64,000 bases of DNA from Limimaricola sp027213785. Its GTDB lineage: Bacteria > Pseudomonadota > Alphaproteobacteria > Rhodobacterales > Rhodobacteraceae. The stretch spans positions 1,674,001 through 1,738,000 of the forward strand of contig NZ_CP193755.1 of assembly GCF_050847355.1 (NCBI RefSeq). Reading direction: 5' to 3'. A program made the translations under genes and the position numbers. Below are positions 62,135 through 64,000 of this stretch, piece after piece (within the stretch, counting starts at the first letter, position 1; every line of letters begins with the position of its first letter). The notes beneath the pieces were generated by a model. That model worked only from the letters and a program-made list of their open reading frames with translations. It searched no databases and had not been told where the DNA came from.

Positions 62135-62180
62135 AAGCGACCGGATCATTCGCCATTTTTCCGACAGGACCCGCCGATCC

Positions 62181-63317
62181 ATGCCGGTCCCGACCAAGAG
62201 GCCGCCTGTGAAAGACGTTTCCGATCACTCGGCCGAGCGGCGGGCGGACGCGATCCGCTCGCTCGGGATCATGGACAGCGAGGACGAGGCGGATTTCGAC
62301 GAGATCACCGCCTATGCGGCCGAGATCTGCGGCGCGCCGATCTCGCTGGTCACGCTGGTGAGCACCGACCGGCAATGGGCGAAATCCGCCTTCGGCACCG
62401 AGCAGCGCGACTACAGCATGGACGAGTCGATCTGCTCGCACGGCCTCACCGGGCCCGATTTCCTCGAGATCGAGGACACCGCCACCGATCCGCGCACCTG
62501 CGACAACCCGCTGGTCACCGGCCCCGAGGCGATCCGCTACTATGGCGGCGCCATCCTCAAGCTGAACGACGTCACGCCGATCGGCGCCCTGTGCATCCTC
62601 GACCGCAAGCCGCGCCGCCTGTCCGATGAGACCAAGCGCCTGCTGGTGATCCTCGCCCGTCAGGTGACGCGGCGCATGGAGCTGCGCCGGGCGCTGGCGG
62701 TGCAGGAGACGCTGGCCAACGAGGTCGACCACCGGGTCAAGAATTCGCTGCAGATGGTCACCGCAATGGTGCGGATCCAGCGCGCGCAGGCGCAGAGCGA
62801 CGAGACCCGCGACGCGCTCGCGGTGACGATCGACCGGCTTTCGGCGATCGCGCTCCTGCATGCCGAGCTGCACAAGGTCTCGGCCCGCAACGAGATCGCG
62901 CTGCACCAGTTCCTGCCCGACATCTTCCGCCATCTCGACAACAGCCTGCCCGACAACGTGGTGATCTCGCACAGCCTCGTGCCGATGCTGGTGCGCTCCG
63001 AGGTCGCGACCTCGCTGGCGCTGCTGGTCAGCGAAGCGATCACCAACGCCGCCAAGCACGCCTTTCCGCAGGCGCGCGCGGGACGGATCACGGTGACGCT
63101 TGAGCTGAACGGGGCGATGGGTCGGCTCACGGTTGCCGATGACGGCGTCGGCAGCGACAGCCTGCGGGCCGAACCCGGGGGCGGCAGTGGCCTCGGCCGG
63201 CAGATCATCGATGCCTCGGTGGCCCGGATCAACGGCGAGATCCGCCGCGAAAGCGGCGCGGGCGGCACCGCGATCGAGGTGCGCTTTCCGGCACCGCGGC
63301 TGCTGCCTCACGACTAG
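62181..63317 (+). CDS. GAF-domain sensor histidine kinase (HWE/HisKA_2 type)
   Basis: 378 residues, no membrane segment. An N-terminal GAF domain (FDEITAYAAEICGAPISLVT to GAILKLNDVTPIGALCILDR) precedes a kinase core. The phospho-acceptor block NEVDHRVKNSLQMVTAMVRI has the H-R-V-K-N signature of HisKA_2, and the ATPase carries VSEAITNAAKHAFP and LTVADDGVGSDSL, then GGGSGLGRQIIDASV. Such kinases often feed the PhyR general stress pathway in alphaproteobacteria. No response regulator is adjacent. An upstream GTG at 62124 would overlap selO. Confidence 0.88.
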   Translation: MPVPTKRPPVKDVSDHSAERRADAIRSLGIMDSEDEADFDEITAYAAEICGAPISLVTLVSTDRQWAKSAFGTEQRDYSMDESICSHGLTGPDFLEIEDTATDPRTCDNPLVTGPEAIRYYGGAILKLNDVTPIGALCILDRKPRRLSDETKRLLVILARQVTRRMELRRALAVQETLANEVDHRVKNSLQMVTAMVRIQRAQAQSDETRDALAVTIDRLSAIALLHAELHKVSARNEIALHQFLPDIFRHLDNSLPDNVVISHSLVPMLVRSEVATSLALLVSEAITNAAKHAFPQARAGRITVTLELNGAMGRLTVADDGVGSDSLRAEPGGGSGLGRQIIDASVARINGEIRRESGAGGTAIEVRFPAPRLLPHD

Positions 63318-63361
63318 CGAAGCGCCGCGGCCCGCGCATGGGGCCGCGACGCCGGCGCGCG

Positions 63362-63907
63362 TCACTCGGTGACGCGCACCTCGCGCATCACGTCGGGCTC
63401 GCCGATCACCGCGCCGTTCGGACCCTCGCCGCGCTTGATCGCGTCGAGCACCTCGAGACCTTCGGTGACCTGCCCCACGACCGTGTACTGGCCGTTGAGG
63501 AAATCGCCCGGGGCGAACATGATGAAGAACTGGCTGTTGGCCGAGTTCGGGTCCTGGCTGCGCGCCATGCCGACGGTGCCGCGCTCGAACGGGATGTCCG
63601 AGAACTCGGCCTCCAGATCGTCGCGTTCGGAGCCGCCCATGCCGGCCATGGCGGCGTCGCCGCCCTCGCCGCCGAACTCGACGTCGCCGGTCTGCGCCAT
63701 GAAGCCGTCGATCACGCGGTGGAACATCACCCCGTCATAGGCGCCCTCGCGCGCCAGCGCGGTGATCTGCTCCACGTGGTTCGGCGCGACCTCTTCGAGC
63801 AGGTCGATCTTGATCGTGCCATTGGCCTGCCCCGCGACGTCGATCTCGAGCCCGGTGGCGGCGGCGGGGCCGGCGGTGAGCGCCAGCAGAACGGCGAGCT
63901 TACGCAT
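63362..63907 (-). CDS. Periplasmic peptidyl-prolyl cis-trans isomerase (cyclophilin)
   Basis: 181 residues. Signal peptide MRKLAVLLALTAGPAAATG, then a cyclophilin fold: YDGVMFHRVIDGFMAQTGDV with the catalytic Arg, RGTVGMARSQDPNSANSQFF and the FLNGQYTVVGQVTEGLEVLD block. It catalyses prolyl isomerisation in the periplasm. The start overlaps the stop of a second cyclophilin by 8 bases, so the two form one unit. Confidence 0.92.
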   Translation of the reverse strand: MRKLAVLLALTAGPAAATGLEIDVAGQANGTIKIDLLEEVAPNHVEQITALAREGAYDGVMFHRVIDGFMAQTGDVEFGGEGGDAAMAGMGGSERDDLEAEFSDIPFERGTVGMARSQDPNSANSQFFIMFAPGDFLNGQYTVVGQVTEGLEVLDAIKRGEGPNGAVIGEPDVMREVRVTE

Positions 63908-64000
63908 CGGCGGCCACCTTCACGCTGATCATCCGGTCGGGATTCGCCGGCGGCTCGCCCTTGGTGATGGCGTCGACATGCTCCATCCCCTCGATCACCC
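63900..64000 (-). CDS. Cyclophilin-type peptidyl-prolyl isomerase (partial, C-terminus)
   Basis: Only the last 33 codons are present; the gene continues past the right edge. The readable end, VIEGMEHVDAITKGEPPANP followed by DRMISVKVAADA, matches the C-terminus of cytoplasmic PpiB-like cyclophilins. The stop lies inside the start of the periplasmic cyclophilin gene. Confidence 0.75.
   Translation of the reverse strand, partial: VIEGMEHVDAITKGEPPANPDRMISVKVAADA

Noticed and set aside
59444..62197. A 917-codon open frame on the minus strand opposite selO and the nucleoside hydrolase gene
   Set aside because: Compositional shadow of the plus-strand genes, with no recognisable motif.

Overview
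The window is a GC-rich, gene-dense chromosomal segment of an alphaproteobacterium, almost certainly of the family Rhodobacteraceae. The evidence is protein-level resemblance and gene order: lptF-lptG-lptD-surA-pdxA-rsmA; rpmF-plsX-fabH-ihfA-merR; SPOR protein-nagZ-scpA-scpB beside argS; an Entner-Doudoroff pair (edd, eda); a DUF4167 protein; and a 2-domain dCTP deaminase-like protein. I cannot name a genus. I see no insertion sequence, prophage, CRISPR array or rRNA. One tRNA gene (Pro, anticodon GGG) is present. Nearly everything is core metabolism or housekeeping.

Layout. 1-9.2 kb: holC (partial) and pepA on the minus strand, then a plus-strand run for LPS export and outer-membrane biogenesis (lptF, lptG, lptD, surA) continuing into pdxA and rsmA. 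9.2-13.8 kb: minus-strand DUF4167, prmC-prfA, a DUF1499 protein and an M20 amidohydrolase. 13.9-19.5 kb: mazG, an orphan ferric-iron binding protein with an operator-like palindrome inside its promoter, an ABC-F ATPase, an OlsB-like acyltransferase, msrB and bamE. 19.5-24.9 kb: yceD-rpmF-plsX-fabH, ihfA, a MerR regulator, tRNA-Pro and a dcd-like gene. 25-33.5 kb (minus): argS, SPOR protein, nagZ, scpA, scpB, then a CPA antiporter and dgt. 33.6-38.1 kb: erpA-type carrier, a class A PBP, xth and a small secreted protein. 38.2-43.1 kb: FAD monooxygenase, dksA, two very small genes, M48 peptidase, PIN protein and rlmI. 43.2-46.4 kb: edd and eda, separated by an oppositely oriented lipoprotein gene. 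46.4-51.6 kb: glnE, DUF2852, RDD and bpt. 51.7-56.5 kb: a trehalose-synthase-like amylase, a Tat-exported PhoX behind a Pho-box-like repeat, and a YihY/BrkB membrane protein. 56.5-59.6 kb: the acetolactate synthase operon, with a leader-peptide attenuator. 59.7-64 kb: nucleoside hydrolase, selO, a GAF/HWE-type histidine kinase and two cyclophilins.

The most unusual locus is the acetolactate synthase operon. A 15-residue leader peptide with consecutive Leu-Leu-Leu-Val-Ile codons precedes a perfect GC hairpin with a T6 tract, which is classical ribosome-mediated attenuation. A markedly AT-richer gene for a small K+-channel-like membrane protein sits precisely between the large-subunit and small-subunit genes. 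Its filter reads TLVYGD instead of TxGYGD. Other notable points are several orphan palindromic operators, a NepR-like 52-residue protein and a short dispersed GTATTT-containing repeat.
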